Assembly: GCF_002104795.1 (NCBI RefSeq)
Contig: NZ_NCXO01000001.1
Coordinates: 62,001-126,000, forward strand
Direction of reading: 5' to 3'
From: Mycolicibacillus koreensis
Lineage (GTDB): Bacteria; Actinomycetota; Actinomycetes; Mycobacteriales; Mycobacteriaceae
DNA: 64,000 nt
The position numbers and the translations under genes are program-made. Under the pieces are notes generated by a model. That model was not told the DNA's origin and ran no database searches. It saw only the letters and a list, made by a program, of their open reading frames with translations. Position 1 is the stretch's first letter. Each line of letters starts with the position of its first letter. Shown here one piece after another: positions 1-10,156 of this stretch.

Positions 1-2
1 TG

Positions 3-359
3 GTGGTGGAGACCAACCCGCCGATCGACACCCCGCTGCGCGACATCGCCACCCTGGTGGGTCGCGACTACTCCGACGCGACCGTCCTGGTGGTCAGCCC
101 GTCCTACGCCGGTACCTACAGCCCGCAGTTCGACCGGGTAACGCTGGAGGCGGGGGAGGACGTCGCCAAAACCGGGGACCCGGTCGTTTCGGCGCAGAAT
201 TTCCTGCACCAATTGACCACGCCGACATTTCCGTGGACGGCGTTCACGATGGTGCTGTTGGTCGTGGTGGTGGCCGCCGCGGTGGGCACCCGTGTGCTTC
301 AACGGCGCGCAAATTCCACCGCCGACGCTGCGGAATGCGCCGCTGAGGCGAACGCCTAA
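3..359 (+). CDS. Rv1476-family membrane protein, 3' part only
   Basis: The reading frame is open at the window edge, so the true N-terminus lies outside and the first GTG shown is not necessarily the start. The visible 118 residues are a soluble region followed by one strong hydrophobic segment at about residues 78-96 and a short basic, Ala-rich tail, so the protein is probably anchored with its bulk outside the cytoplasm. By position (directly before ripA) and overall form it matches the Rv1476 family of mycobacterial membrane proteins, whose function is not established. The link to ripA is inferred from conserved neighbourhood only. Confidence 0.7.
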   Translation: MVETNPPIDTPLRDIATLVGRDYSDATVLVVSPSYAGTYSPQFDRVTLEAGEDVAKTGDPVVSAQNFLHQLTTPTFPWTAFTMVLLVVVVAAAVGTRVLQRRANSTADAAECAAEANA

Positions 360-654
360 CCCATAGCGGTGTCACCTGCGCAGACGGTGCGCACGCAGCG
401 CCGTCGTTAGCGGCGTCGCGGATAACCGCGCGATGTCAGCAAATTCACCACATCACCGTTTGGTCACAATCATTTCAATTACAAATATGTAGTTCGTGAC
501 CTATGGGCTCTCTGTGTCAGATGTGACGTACGGTGCAGTTGGTGCCTGCGTTGTAGTTGTTTTTTCCGGCTGCGGTATCGGCGCCGTCCGGGTGACCCGG
601 ACCACCCGGTGCCCACGAGCCAGCCCGTCCAGAGCCAGAGGAGAACCCAGTCGC
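360..654 (+). promoter_or_regulatory. ripA upstream control region
   Basis: This 295-base gap before ripA has an AT-richer stretch at about 430-495 that stands out from the GC-rich surroundings and is the likely promoter area. It contains a GTCACA hexamer at 463-468. MtrA, known to control ripA in mycobacteria, binds GTCACA-like direct repeats, but the second half-site here (474-479, TTCAAT) is poor, so an MtrA site is only a suggestion. The ripA ribosome-binding site AGAGGAG sits at 637-643. I looked for a c-di-AMP (ydaO) riboswitch and could not support one. Confidence 0.35.
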
Positions 655-2070
655 ATGAGACGTCCCCACCCCGGTTCTCGTCGTCCGTTTGCCGTGCGTG
701 TCGCCCGCCTGGCTGTGCCGGCGGTGCTCAGTGCGGCGATGGTGCTGTCCACCCCGGGGTTCGCCGCCGCCGAACCGCCCGCCGACCCGGACACCGTGGC
801 CGGGCTCATCGCCCGCGTCGCCGAGGCCAATCAGCAACTGCAGGATCTCGGCGCATCGATCCAAACCGAGCAGGAGAGCGTCAACAAGGCCCTGGTCGCC
901 GTGCAGGACGCGCGCGACAACGCCACCGCCGCCCAGCAGGCGATCGACACCAGTGCCGAGGCGGTGCGCTCGGCCGACGCCAAGATCGCTGCGGCGCAAC
1001 ACAAGATCGACGACGTCGCGGTCGCCTCCTACGTCAACGGCCCCTCCAGTGGCTACCTGACCGCCGCCGATCCCGACGCGCTGATCGAGGCGGCCAGCAC
1101 CGACGACATGGTCCAGACCGCCTCCACCGAGGTGATCGATGAGTTGGTCCGCGCCCGCACCGAGCAGGTGAACAAGGCGTCCGCAGCGCGGCTCGCCAAG
1201 GAGAACGCCGACGCGGCCGTCGCCGAGGCCCAGGCCAGCCAGGACGCCGCCGTGGCGGCGCTCACCAACGCCCAACAGAAGTTCGGCGACCAGCAGAAAC
1301 AGATCGACACGTTGGTCGCCAAACGCGACAGTGCCCAGGCGCAGTTGGCGGCGGCCCGGCCCGCGGCGCCGGCCGGTCCGGCCGCGACCCGCGACGACAC
1401 CGCGCAGGCCCTGGAGTCCAGCTGGGACCGCGGTGCGCCGCAGACGCCGGCGAAATGGGACGGCCCCGCCTGGGATCCGACCCTGCCGGCGGTGCCCAGC
1501 GCCTTCGTCTCCGGTGACCCGGTGGCGATCATCAACGCCGTGCTGGGGATCTCGCAGACCTCCGCGCAGGTCACCTCGAACATGGGGCGCTCGTTCTTGC
1601 AGAAACTCGGGCTCGCGCCCACCCCCACCGGCTTCACCAACAACGGCGCGATTCCGCGGGTGTACGGCCGTCAGGCCTCCGAATACGTCATCCGGCGCGG
1701 CATGTCGCAGATCGGGGTGCCCTACTCGTGGGGCGGCGGCAACGCGGCCGGGCCCAGCAACGGCATCGACTCCGGGGCCGGCACCGTCGGCTTCGACTGT
1801 TCCGGGCTGGTGCTCTACGCGTTCGCCGGGGTCGGCATCAAGCTGCCGCACTACTCCGGCTCGCAGTACGACATGGGGCGCAAGATCCCGTCGGCACAGA
1901 TGCGCCGCGGCGACGTGATCTTCTACGGCCCCGGCGGCAGCCAGCACGTCACCATCTATCTGGGCAACGGGCAGATGCTCGAGGCGCCCTACACCGGGTC
2001 GAACGTCAAGGTCTCCCCGGTGCGCACCAGCGGGATGACCCCCTACGTCGTCCGCTACATCGAGTACTGA
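655..2070 (+). CDS. ripA: Peptidoglycan endopeptidase RipA (NlpC/P60)
   Basis: RipA cuts the D-Glu to meso-DAP bond in peptidoglycan stem peptides and is needed for daughter-cell separation. The start ATG at 655 is chosen over the in-frame GTG at 496 because AGAGGAG lies 11 bases upstream and a signal peptide (basic start, hydrophobic core, AAA near residue 40) follows directly; this gives 471 residues against about 472 for the M. tuberculosis protein. Residues 45-240 form a long Ala/Gln/Lys-rich coiled coil (PcsB-like), then a linker, then the NlpC/P60 domain from about 340. The catalytic residues are visible as Cys382 (in FDCSGL), His431 (in SQHV) and Glu443. It is followed 11 bases later by ripB, so the two are probably co-transcribed. 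Confidence 0.97.
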   Translation: MRRPHPGSRRPFAVRVARLAVPAVLSAAMVLSTPGFAAAEPPADPDTVAGLIARVAEANQQLQDLGASIQTEQESVNKALVAVQDARDNATAAQQAIDTSAEAVRSADAKIAAAQHKIDDVAVASYVNGPSSGYLTAADPDALIEAASTDDMVQTASTEVIDELVRARTEQVNKASAARLAKENADAAVAEAQASQDAAVAALTNAQQKFGDQQKQIDTLVAKRDSAQAQLAAARPAAPAGPAATRDDTAQALESSWDRGAPQTPAKWDGPAWDPTLPAVPSAFVSGDPVAIINAVLGISQTSAQVTSNMGRSFLQKLGLAPTPTGFTNNGAIPRVYGRQASEYVIRRGMSQIGVPYSWGGGNAAGPSNGIDSGAGTVGFDCSGLVLYAFAGVGIKLPHYSGSQYDMGRKIPSAQMRRGDVIFYGPGGSQHVTIYLGNGQMLEAPYTGSNVKVSPVRTSGMTPYVVRYIEY

Positions 2071-2081
2071 GGACAGGCAGC

Positions 2082-2810
2082 ATGCGACATCGCACCCGGC
2101 TGGGCCGGTTGCTCGCCCCGGCGCTGGTGGCGGGGGCCCTGGTGACCGCCACGACGATCGGCGCCGGCCCGTCGGCCGCCGCGCCCGACGGCGCGTGGGA
2201 TCCGACGCTGCCGGCAGTGGTCAGCGCCGGTGCGCCCGGCGACCCGGTGGCGATCGCCAACGCCTCGCTGCAGGCCACCGCGCAGGCCACCCAGACCACG
2301 ATGGATCTGGGCCGCAAATTCCTCGGCGGGTTGGGATTCAACGTCGGCGGCAACGCCGACCCGGCGACCGCCAACACCTCACCGAGCGCGATACCGCGGG
2401 TGTACGGCCGCCAGGCGGTCGAGTACGTGATCCGCCGCGGCATGAGCCAACTGGGCGTTCCCTACTCGTGGGGCGGCGGTAAACCCAACGGCCCCAGCGC
2501 CGGGGTGGAGTCCGACGCCGGCAAGATCGGGTACGACTGCTCGGGGTTCACCCGCTTCGCCTTCGCCGGGGTCGGGGTGCTGATCCCGAAGTACTCCGGG
2601 GACCAGTACAACACCGGCCGGCACGTCAGCCCGTCGGCGGCCAAACGCGGCGACCTGATCTTCTACGGCCCCGGCGGCAGCCAGCACGTGGCGCTGTACT
2701 TGGGGAACAACCAGATGCTGGAGGCCTCCGGCAGTGCCGGCAAGGTCACGGTCTCCCCGGTGCGCACCGCCGGGATGACCCAGTACCTGTCGCGGATCAT
2801 CGAATACTGA
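2082..2810 (+). CDS. ripB: Peptidoglycan endopeptidase RipB (NlpC/P60)
   Basis: A 242-residue secreted cell-wall hydrolase of the same family as RipA but without the coiled coil. A signal peptide occupies about residues 1-34. Residues 39-85 repeat the inhibitory segment that precedes the RipA catalytic domain (both begin WDPTLPAV), and the NlpC/P60 domain carries Cys153, His202 and Glu214. It is in effect a duplicate of the RipA C-terminal half lying in tandem behind it. The ATG at 2082 begins 12 bases after the ripA stop, so shared transcription is likely. Confidence 0.96.
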   Translation: MRHRTRLGRLLAPALVAGALVTATTIGAGPSAAAPDGAWDPTLPAVVSAGAPGDPVAIANASLQATAQATQTTMDLGRKFLGGLGFNVGGNADPATANTSPSAIPRVYGRQAVEYVIRRGMSQLGVPYSWGGGKPNGPSAGVESDAGKIGYDCSGFTRFAFAGVGVLIPKYSGDQYNTGRHVSPSAAKRGDLIFYGPGGSQHVALYLGNNQMLEASGSAGKVTVSPVRTAGMTQYLSRIIEY

Positions 2811-2936
2811 TCCCGGCGGGCGGCCCGCGGCCTCACGTCGACGGATCCGGACCCGCCTGGAATAGTTGAACCGGGCGCCGCCACGCACGCCGTAGGGTGG
2901 CACCAGCCAAAGACGCAAGTTGGGAAAGGGACGTCG

Positions 2937-4055
2937 ATGACATCACCAGGTGGGTCGCCCACTGCCGCCAGCGGTTACCCCGGCGGGGCCCCGTCGGCCA
3001 CCGAAGCGGGCCGCTCCGGGCTGCCCGCCGAGGTGCAGACCCTGGAACGGGCCATTTTCGAGGTCAAACGGATCATCGTCGGCCAGGACCGGCTGGTGGA
3101 GCGGATCCTGGTGGGGCTGCTCGCCAAGGGCCACGTCCTGCTCGAAGGGGTGCCCGGGGTCGCCAAGACGCTGGCGGTCGAGACGTTCGCCCGGGTGGTC
3201 GGCGGCACCTTCGCGCGCATCCAGTTCACCCCCGACTTGGTGCCCACCGACATCATCGGGACCCGCATCTACCGGCAGGGCCGCGAAGAGTTCGACACCG
3301 AACTGGGCCCGGTGGTGGTGAACTTCCTGCTCGCCGACGAGATCAACCGGGCCCCGGCGAAGGTGCAGTCCGCGCTGCTGGAGGTCATGGCCGAACGCAA
3401 GGTGTCCATCGGCGGCAAGACCTATCCGCTGCCGAACCCGTTTCTGGTCATGGCCACCCAGAACCCCATCGAGAACGAGGGCGTCTACCCGCTGCCGGAA
3501 GCGCAGCGCGACCGGTTCCTGTTCAAGATCAACGTCGACTACCCCTCCGCGGAGGAGGAGCGCGAGATCATCTACCGGATGGGGATCACCCCGCCGCAAC
3601 CCAAGCAGGTGCTCGACACCGGGGATCTGCTGCGCCTGCAGGAACTGGCCGCCAACAACTTCGTGCACCACGCCTTGGTCGACTATGTGGTGCGGGTCGT
3701 GGAGGCCACCCGCAAACCCGACCAGTTCGGCATGCACGACGTCAAAGCCTGGATCGCGTTCGGGGCGTCGCCGCGTGCCTCGCTGGGCATCATCGCCGCA
3801 GCCCGTGCGGTGGCGCTGGTCCGCGGTCGCGACTACGTGATCCCCCAGGACATCGTCGAGGTCATCCCCGACGTGTTGCGTCACCGGCTGGTGCTGACCT
3901 ACGACGCGCTCGCCGACGAGATCACCCCGGAGGTCATCATCAACCGGGTGCTGCAGACCGTGGCCCTGCCGCAGGTCAACGCGGTGCCCCAGCAGGCTCA
4001 ACCGGCATCGACCCCGGTGGCCGCTCCGTCGCCGGCGGCGGCCCCCGGTCGGTGA
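2937..4055 (+). CDS. moxR1: MoxR-family AAA+ ATPase
   Basis: A 372-residue AAA+ ATPase of the MoxR family, which act as chaperone-like remodelling ATPases working with vWA proteins encoded beside them. The Walker A motif GVPGVAKT is at residues 71-78 and the Walker B LLADEI at 131-136, followed by the typical NRAP sensor region. GGGAAAGGG-type purines at 2922-2930 act as the ribosome-binding site for the ATG at 2937. The C-terminal 30 residues are a Pro/Ala/Gln-rich tail. The stop overlaps the next start (GTGA), so the DUF58 and vWA genes downstream form one operon with it. Confidence 0.95.
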   Translation: MTSPGGSPTAASGYPGGAPSATEAGRSGLPAEVQTLERAIFEVKRIIVGQDRLVERILVGLLAKGHVLLEGVPGVAKTLAVETFARVVGGTFARIQFTPDLVPTDIIGTRIYRQGREEFDTELGPVVVNFLLADEINRAPAKVQSALLEVMAERKVSIGGKTYPLPNPFLVMATQNPIENEGVYPLPEAQRDRFLFKINVDYPSAEEEREIIYRMGITPPQPKQVLDTGDLLRLQELAANNFVHHALVDYVVRVVEATRKPDQFGMHDVKAWIAFGASPRASLGIIAAARAVALVRGRDYVIPQDIVEVIPDVLRHRLVLTYDALADEITPEVIINRVLQTVALPQVNAVPQQAQPASTPVAAPSPAAAPGR

Positions 4056-5023
4056 GTGACCAGCAGCCCCGGCACCCGGGGGCCTCTCAGGGCGTCAACC
4101 GGCCGCCGTCGATGCTGCGCGGCGAGATCGGCGATCCGAAGCTGGCGGCGGCGCTGCGCACCCTCGAACTGACGGTCAAACGCAAGCTCGACGGGGTGTT
4201 GCACGGCGACCACCTGGGGTTGATCCCCGGACCCGGGTCCGAACCCGGCGAGTCGCGGCTCTACCAGCCCGGCGACGACGTGCGCCGGATGGACTGGGCG
4301 GTCACCGCCCGCACCACCCATCCGCACGTGCGGCAGATGATCGCCGACCGCGAACTGGAGACCTGGCTGGTGGTCGACATGTCCGCCAGCCTGGACTTCG
4401 GCACCACCGGCTGTGAGAAACGGGACCTGGCGGTGGCCGCCGCCGCGGCGGTGGTCTTCCTGAACAGCGGCGGTGGCAACCGGCTGGGGGCGCTGATCTC
4501 CAACGGCGACACCACCGTGCGCGTGCCGGCGCGCTCCGGCCGCCAGCACGAACAGACCCTGCTGCGTGCCATCGCCACCATGCCGCGCGCCCCGCTGGGG
4601 GTGCGCGGCGACCTGGCGGTGGCCATCGACGCGCTACGCCGCCCGCAACGCCGGCGGGGGATGGCGGTGATCATCAGCGACTTCCTCGGTCCGATCAACT
4701 GGATGCGCCCGCTGCGCGCGATCGCCGCCCGCCACGAGGTGCTGGCGGTGGAGGTGCTCGACCCGCGCGACGTGGAACTGCCCGATGTCGGCGACGTCGT
4801 CCTCCAGGACGCCGAGACCGGGGTCACCCGCGAGTTCACCATCGACGCCGCGCTGCGCGACGACTTCGCCACCGCCGCCGCCGCGCACCGCGCCGAGGTG
4901 GCCCGCACGCTGCGCCGCTGCGGGGCGCCGCTGCTGTCGCTGCGCACCGACCGGGACTGGATCGCCGACATCGTGCGCTTCGTCGCCTCCCGGCGGCGTG
5001 ACGCGCTGGCGGGCTGCCAGTGA
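4052..5023 (+). CDS. DUF58 domain protein (Rv1480-like)
   Basis: A 323-residue cytoplasmic protein whose GTG start overlaps the moxR1 stop by four bases (GTGA), indicating translational coupling. It contains the DUF58 signature region around YQPGDDVRRMDW near residues 71-82, followed by a vWA-like fold with a DMSASLDF strand. DUF58 proteins are the regular middle partner in MoxR-DUF58-vWA operons, where they are thought to bridge the ATPase and the membrane vWA protein. The exact target of the complex is not known from sequence. Confidence 0.9.
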   Translation: MSDQQPRHPGASQGVNRPPSMLRGEIGDPKLAAALRTLELTVKRKLDGVLHGDHLGLIPGPGSEPGESRLYQPGDDVRRMDWAVTARTTHPHVRQMIADRELETWLVVDMSASLDFGTTGCEKRDLAVAAAAAVVFLNSGGGNRLGALISNGDTTVRVPARSGRQHEQTLLRAIATMPRAPLGVRGDLAVAIDALRRPQRRRGMAVIISDFLGPINWMRPLRAIAARHEVLAVEVLDPRDVELPDVGDVVLQDAETGVTREFTIDAALRDDFATAAAAHRAEVARTLRRCGAPLLSLRTDRDWIADIVRFVASRRRDALAGCQ

Positions 5024-5065
5024 CCGACCCGGTGCAGATACCGTGACGAAAAGGACACGCCGAGA

Positions 5066-6073
5066 ATGACTTTGCCGCTGTTGGGACCGATGAGCCTGTC
5101 CGGCTTCGCCCACCCGTGGTTCCTGCTGTTCGTGCTGGTGGTCGCCGGCCTGGCCGCGCTGTACCTGGTGGCCCAGCGGGCGCGGCAGCGTCGGATGCTG
5201 CGTTTCGCCAACATGGAGCTGCTGGAATCGGTCGCCCCCAAACGACCGTCGCGCTGGCGGCACCTGTCGGCGCTGCTGCTGGTCCTGGCGCTGCTGCTGT
5301 TCACCGTCGCGATGGCCGGCCCCACCAACGACGTACGGATCCCGCGCAACCGCGCGGTGGTGATGCTGGTCATCGACGTATCGCTGTCGATGCAGGCCAA
5401 AGACGTCGAGCCGACCCGGCTGGCCGCCGCGCAGGAGGCCGCCAAGGAGTTCGCCGACGAGCTGACTCCCGGGATCAACCTGGGCCTGGTCGCCTACGCC
5501 GGCACCGCGTCGGTCCTGGTGTCGCCGACCACCGAACGGGCCCCCACCAAGGCGGCGATCGACAAGCTGCAACTGGAGGAGCGCACCGCGACCGGGGAGG
5601 CGATCTTCACCGCGCTGCAGGCGATCGCCACCGTCGGCGCGGTGATCGGTGGCGGGGAGGGCCCGCCGCCGGCGCGCATCGTGCTGCTCTCCGACGGCAA
5701 GGAGACCGTGCCGCCCAACCCCGACAACCCCCGCGGCGGGTTCACCGCCGCCCGGGCCGCCCGCGACCAGGGGGTTCCGGTCTCGACGATCTCGTTCGGC
5801 ACCCGCTACGGCTACGTGGAGATCAACGGGCAGCGCCAACCGGTCCCGGTCGACGACGAGTCGCTGCACAAGATCGCCGACATGTCCGAAGGCACCTTCT
5901 ACACCGCCTCGAGCCTCGAACAACTGCAGCAGGTCTACGACAACCTGCAGGACCAGATCGGCTACGAGACGATCCAGGGCGACGCCAGCGCCGGCTGGCT
6001 GCGCCTGGGTGCGGTGGTGCTGGCGCTGGCGGCGCTGGCGGGGCTGCTGATCAACCGCCGGCTGCCGGCCTGA
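5066..6073 (+). CDS. vWA-domain membrane protein (BatA-like, Rv1481-like)
   Basis: A 335-residue protein with two N-terminal membrane segments (about residues 15-36 and 66-86), a central von Willebrand A domain and a C-terminal membrane helix at about 311-330. The metal-binding MIDAS motif is seen as DVSLS at 104-108. It is the membrane partner of the MoxR1/DUF58 operon. The ATG at 5066 is preceded by AAAAGGA about ten bases upstream. In M. tuberculosis a minus-strand gene (Rv1482c) separates this gene from fabG1; here only 64 bases do. Confidence 0.92.
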   Translation: MTLPLLGPMSLSGFAHPWFLLFVLVVAGLAALYLVAQRARQRRMLRFANMELLESVAPKRPSRWRHLSALLLVLALLLFTVAMAGPTNDVRIPRNRAVVMLVIDVSLSMQAKDVEPTRLAAAQEAAKEFADELTPGINLGLVAYAGTASVLVSPTTERAPTKAAIDKLQLEERTATGEAIFTALQAIATVGAVIGGGEGPPPARIVLLSDGKETVPPNPDNPRGGFTAARAARDQGVPVSTISFGTRYGYVEINGQRQPVPVDDESLHKIADMSEGTFYTASSLEQLQQVYDNLQDQIGYETIQGDASAGWLRLGAVVLALAALAGLLINRRLPA

Positions 6074-6120
6074 GCGGCGCGCCACGCCGGGTGCAGCCGG
6101 TTGCGGCGCCGGGCCGCCGA

Positions 6121-6890
<770 letters not shown>

Positions 6891-6926
6891 CCGCGCGCAC
6901 CGACTCCGCCAGCAGAAAGGTTCGAC

Positions 6927-7736
6927 ATGACAGGGTTTCTCACCGGGAAACGAATCCTGGTCACCGGGATCATCACCGACTCCTCGATCGCGTTTCACAT
7001 CGCCCGCGTCGCCCAGGAGGCGGGTGCGCAACTGGTGCTCACCGGCTTCGACCGGATGCGGCTGATCCAGCGCATCGTCGACCGGCTGCCCGAGCCGGCG
7101 CCGCTGCTGGAACTCGACGTGGAAAACCCCGAGCACCTCGACTCGCTGGCCGACCGGATCACCGAGGCGATCGGGGCGGACAACAAACTCGACGGGGTGG
7201 TGCACTCCATCGGCTTCATGCCGCAGAGCGGCATGGGGGTCAACCCGTTCTTCGACGCCCCCTACGAGGACGTCGCCAAGGGCATCCACATCTCCGCCTA
7301 CTCGTATGCGTCGCTGGCCAAGGCGGTGCTGCCGATCATGAACCCCGGCGGTTCGATCGTGGGCATGGACTTCGACCCGACCCGGGCGATGCCGGCCTAC
7401 AACTGGATGACCGTGGCCAAAAGCGCCCTGGAGTCGGTGAACCGCTTCGTGGCCCGCGAGGTAGGCCCGCACGGGGTGCGCTCCAATCTGGTTGCGGCCG
7501 GACCGATCCGCACCCTGGCGATGAGTGCGATCGTCGGCGGCGCCCTCGGCGACGAGGCCGGTCAGCAGATGAAGCTGCTCGAAGAGGGCTGGGACCAGCG
7601 CGCCCCGGTCGGCTGGGACATGAAAGACCCCACCCCGGTGGCCAAGACGGTCTGTGCGTTGCTGTCGGACTGGTTGCCGGCCACCACTGGCACCGTGGTG
7701 TACGCCGACGGCGGTGCACACACCCAGCTGCTCTAG
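6927..7736 (+). CDS. inhA: NADH-dependent enoyl-ACP reductase InhA
   Basis: The FAS-II enoyl reductase, target of isoniazid and ethionamide. The protein is 269 residues, exactly the length of the M. tuberculosis enzyme. The NADH-binding GIITDSSIA segment starts at residue 14, and the substrate residues Phe149, Tyr158 and Lys165 are conserved. The drug-resistance positions Ile21 and Ser94 are in the susceptible wild-type state. AGAAAGG at 6914-6920 is the ribosome-binding site for ATG 6927. It lies in the operon with fabG1 and ferrochelatase. Confidence 0.98.
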   Translation: MTGFLTGKRILVTGIITDSSIAFHIARVAQEAGAQLVLTGFDRMRLIQRIVDRLPEPAPLLELDVENPEHLDSLADRITEAIGADNKLDGVVHSIGFMPQSGMGVNPFFDAPYEDVAKGIHISAYSYASLAKAVLPIMNPGGSIVGMDFDPTRAMPAYNWMTVAKSALESVNRFVAREVGPHGVRSNLVAAGPIRTLAMSAIVGGALGDEAGQQMKLLEEGWDQRAPVGWDMKDPTPVAKTVCALLSDWLPATTGTVVYADGGAHTQLL

Positions 7737-7751
7737 CCGTCGGGGACCGCC

Positions 7752-8759
7752 GTGCTGTTCGACGCCGTCCTGCTGCAGTCCTTCGGCGGGCCGGAGGGCC
7801 CCGAACAGGTGCGGCCGTTCCTGGAGAACGTCACCCGCGGCCGCAACGTGCCCGCCGAGCGCCTCGACGACGTCGCCGAGCACTACCTGCACTTCGGTGG
7901 GGTCTCGCCGATCAACGCGATCAACCGGGCGCTGGTCGATCAGCTGCGCGCCCACACCGGTTTGCCGGTCTACTTCGGCAACCGCAACTGGGAGCCCTAC
8001 CTGGCGGACACGGTGGCCGCCATGGGTGCCGACGGGGTGCGCCGTGCGGCGGTGTTCACCACCTCGGCGTGGGGCGGGTACTCCAGCTGCCGCCAGTACG
8101 TCGACGACCTGGCGCAGGCACGCCACAGCGCCGGCGCCGACGCCCCCGAGCTGGTCAAGCTGCGCCACTACTTCGACCACCCGCTGTTCGTGGCGCTGTT
8201 CGCCGAGGCGGTCGGCGCGGCGGCGGCCACCCTGCCCGCCGCACTGCGCGAGCAGGCCCGGCTGGTGTTCACCGCCCATTCCATCCCGGTGGCCGCCGAG
8301 TCCTGGTGCGGGGACCGGCTCTATGCCCGCCAGGTCGCCCACGCGGCGCGGCTGGTGGCCGCCGCGGCCGGCCGTCTCGACCACGACCTGGTGTGGCAGT
8401 CCCGGTCCGGTCCGCCGCAGATGCCGTGGCTGGAGCCCGACGTCGGCGACCATCTCGCCGCCCTGGCGGCGGCGGGCACCGCGGCGGTGATCGTCTGCCC
8501 GATCGGGTTCGTCGCCGACCACATCGAGGTGGTGTGGGATCTCGACCACGAGCTGGCCGACCAGGCCCGTGAGCTCGACGTCGCCTACGCCCGGGCCGCC
8601 ACCCCGGGTGCGGACCCGCGGTTCGCCCAGCTGGCCGCCGAGCTCATCGCCGAACTGCGCGACGGACGCGCACCGGTGCGCGTCGCCGCCCCCGACCCGG
8701 TGCCGCTGTACGGGCAGAGCCGCGACGGCCAACCGTGCACCCCGGCCTGCCACCGCTGA
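7752..8759 (+). CDS. hemH: Ferrochelatase (coproheme/protoheme type)
   Basis: Inserts ferrous iron into a porphyrin in late haem synthesis; the gene is called hemZ in M. tuberculosis. The 335-residue protein begins [15 protein letters not shown], typical of actinobacterial ferrochelatases. The likely catalytic His176 (in FTAHSIP) and Glu259 (in [10 protein letters not shown]) are present. Mycobacterial ferrochelatase is known to carry a [2Fe-2S] cluster; candidate ligands here are Cys113 and the C-terminal tail CTPAC (Cys329, Cys333). Actinobacterial enzymes of this family may act on coproporphyrin rather than protoporphyrin. The GTG start lies 15 bases after inhA. Confidence 0.95.
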   Translation: MLFDAVLLQSFGGPEGPEQVRPFLENVTRGRNVPAERLDDVAEHYLHFGGVSPINAINRALVDQLRAHTGLPVYFGNRNWEPYLADTVAAMGADGVRRAAVFTTSAWGGYSSCRQYVDDLAQARHSAGADAPELVKLRHYFDHPLFVALFAEAVGAAAATLPAALREQARLVFTAHSIPVAAESWCGDRLYARQVAHAARLVAAAAGRLDHDLVWQSRSGPPQMPWLEPDVGDHLAALAAAGTAAVIVCPIGFVADHIEVVWDLDHELADQARELDVAYARAATPGADPRFAQLAAELIAELRDGRAPVRVAAPDPVPLYGQSRDGQPCTPACHR

Positions 8760-8775
8760 CGGCGCGGCCCAGCGG

Positions 8776-9624
8776 TCAACACGCCCAGGCGGAACGCAGG
8801 ATCGCGTCGAGCGCGGCGAGACGCGCGGTGCGCACCACCGTCGTCAGCGGACGCAGCGCATCGTCGCCGACCCGGTGCTGGGAGAAGGACTGTATCCCCA
8901 GCGGTGACAGTTGCGCGCTGACCGCGAGGATCGCCTCCACGTGAGCGGCCTGCTCCAGAACCCGCAGCGCCCGCGGCGGGGCGTGGGCGGGCACCCGGTG
9001 GCCGGCGGCGGCGTCGAGGGCCTGCTCGACCAGCGCCCGCGGGTCGGCGTCGGTCCCGCAGGTCAGGTCCATCGCGCTGAGGGCCTCGGCGGCCGCACGC
9101 ACCGCGGTACGCAACGCGTATTCGGCGCCGCCCAGGTCGGCGGGCACCCCCGGCTGCGGGGCGGGCAGCGAATAGGCCGTCCAGCGCAGTGTGAACGCCC
9201 CGTCGGTCGGCGCATCGAGCACGTCGTCGGGGTAGTCGGGCACCAGGCCGACCGCGGTGCCGTCGGCGGGGCTGCCGGTGAGGATCAGCGCCTCCCCGGC
9301 GTCGAGGGCGTCGCGCGCGAAGGCGCTGCCCGGCGGCAGTCCCCGCACGTCGCCGGGCACCGGCAGCACCACCTCGATCGGGGTGGCGTGCGCACCGGGT
9401 GAACCGGCGGCGGCCGACCGCAGCGTCTGCAGCACCGCCGTCGCCCCGCCGTGCTCGGCGGCCGGGTAGGGCAACCCGGCGTGGCCGGCGGCCACCGGGT
9501 CGTGGGCGGCGATGGTCTGCGCCGGGGCCCACGCCGCCAGCGCATCGAGCACGTCGTCGGGTGCGGCGACACCGGCGAGCCAGGCGTTGGCCCACACCGA
9601 CAGCGACACCGACGGACACCACAT
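8776..9624 (-). CDS. Conserved hypothetical protein (Rv1486c-like)
   Basis: A 282-residue protein with no signal peptide, membrane helix or motif I recognise. It occupies the position of Rv1486c, convergent with ferrochelatase (16 bases between stops) and divergent from the NfeD gene. The sequence is Ala-rich with acidic stretches and a C-terminal helical region. A TAGACT element lies nine bases upstream of the ATG on the minus strand, suggesting a very short leader. Function unknown. Confidence 0.85.
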   Translation of the reverse strand: MWCPSVSLSVWANAWLAGVAAPDDVLDALAAWAPAQTIAAHDPVAAGHAGLPYPAAEHGGATAVLQTLRSAAAGSPGAHATPIEVVLPVPGDVRGLPPGSAFARDALDAGEALILTGSPADGTAVGLVPDYPDDVLDAPTDGAFTLRWTAYSLPAPQPGVPADLGGAEYALRTAVRAAAEALSAMDLTCGTDADPRALVEQALDAAAGHRVPAHAPPRALRVLEQAAHVEAILAVSAQLSPLGIQSFSQHRVGDDALRPLTTVVRTARLAALDAILRSAWAC

Positions 9625-9670
9625 GATCCCGGCAGTCTAGTTGGCGCACCGCCGCGGGCCGGTTGCGCGA

Positions 9671-9682
9671 TAGTGTGAAGGC
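9671..9682 (+). promoter_or_regulatory. Leaderless -10 element for the NfeD gene
   Basis: TAGTGT at 9671-9676 fits the mycobacterial TANNNT -10 consensus and ends six bases before the ATG, so the transcript would begin at the start codon. Confidence 0.55.
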
Positions 9683-10114
9683 ATGCCCGCCGCCCTGCTC
9701 TGGTTCCTCGGCGCGTTGGCGTTGGCCGGTGCCGAGACCCTCACCGGGGACATGTTCCTGCTGATGCTGGCCGGCGGCGCCCTGGCGGCCGCGGGATCCA
9801 GCGCCGTTCTCGACGCCCCGATCTGGGTCGACGGTGTGGTGTTCTTGGTGGTGTCGGTGCTGTTGCTGCTCGGGGTGCGTCCCGCGCTGCGTCGCCGGCT
9901 GGCTCGTGACACCGCACCGCGCACCGGCATCGAAGCGCTGACCGGCAGCGACGCCCAGGTCCTCGAGCAGGTGGCCGGCCACGCCGGCCAGGTGTTGCTG
10001 GCCGGGCAGGTGTGGAGCGCCCGTCCCCTCAACACCGGCGACGTCTACGAGCCCGGCGAGACGGTGACGGTGATGGAGATCGACGGGGCCACCGCGGTCG
10101 TCTGGCAGACATAA
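9683..10114 (+). CDS. NfeD-family membrane protein (Rv1487-like)
   Basis: A 143-residue protein with two or three hydrophobic segments in the first 75 residues and a small soluble C-terminal domain of OB-fold type (about 85-143) ending in a beta-rich region. NfeD proteins partner SPFH/stomatin proteins encoded beside them and are thought to organise membrane microdomains or protease complexes. The SPFH partner follows 42 bases downstream. It is the short NfeD form, without the serine protease domain. Confidence 0.9.
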   Translation: MPAALLWFLGALALAGAETLTGDMFLLMLAGGALAAAGSSAVLDAPIWVDGVVFLVVSVLLLLGVRPALRRRLARDTAPRTGIEALTGSDAQVLEQVAGHAGQVLLAGQVWSARPLNTGDVYEPGETVTVMEIDGATAVVWQT

Positions 10115-10156
10115 ACCGAACCGGGGCAGACCCCGGGGCAGCAGAAGGAGAACACA

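Noticed and set aside
496..654. N-terminal extension of ripA from GTG 496
   Set aside because: It would place 53 residues before the signal peptide; AGAGGAG lies in front of ATG 655 and the shorter form has the family length.
360..654. c-di-AMP (ydaO) riboswitch before ripA
   Set aside because: Such riboswitches control other cell-wall hydrolase genes in actinobacteria, but I could not align the conserved core here.
517..1947. A 476-codon open frame antisense to ripA, and many other long antisense frames such as 6642-8753, 14088-16784 and 55098-57056
   Set aside because: In DNA of about 70 percent GC, stop codons are rare in shadow frames. The translations are Arg/Gly/Pro/His-rich without domains, and each lies across a gene with clear family motifs.
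2815..2828. Short hairpin GCGGG-CGG-CCCGC after ripB as a terminator
   Set aside because: Only five base pairs in GC-rich DNA with no T run; too easily found by chance.
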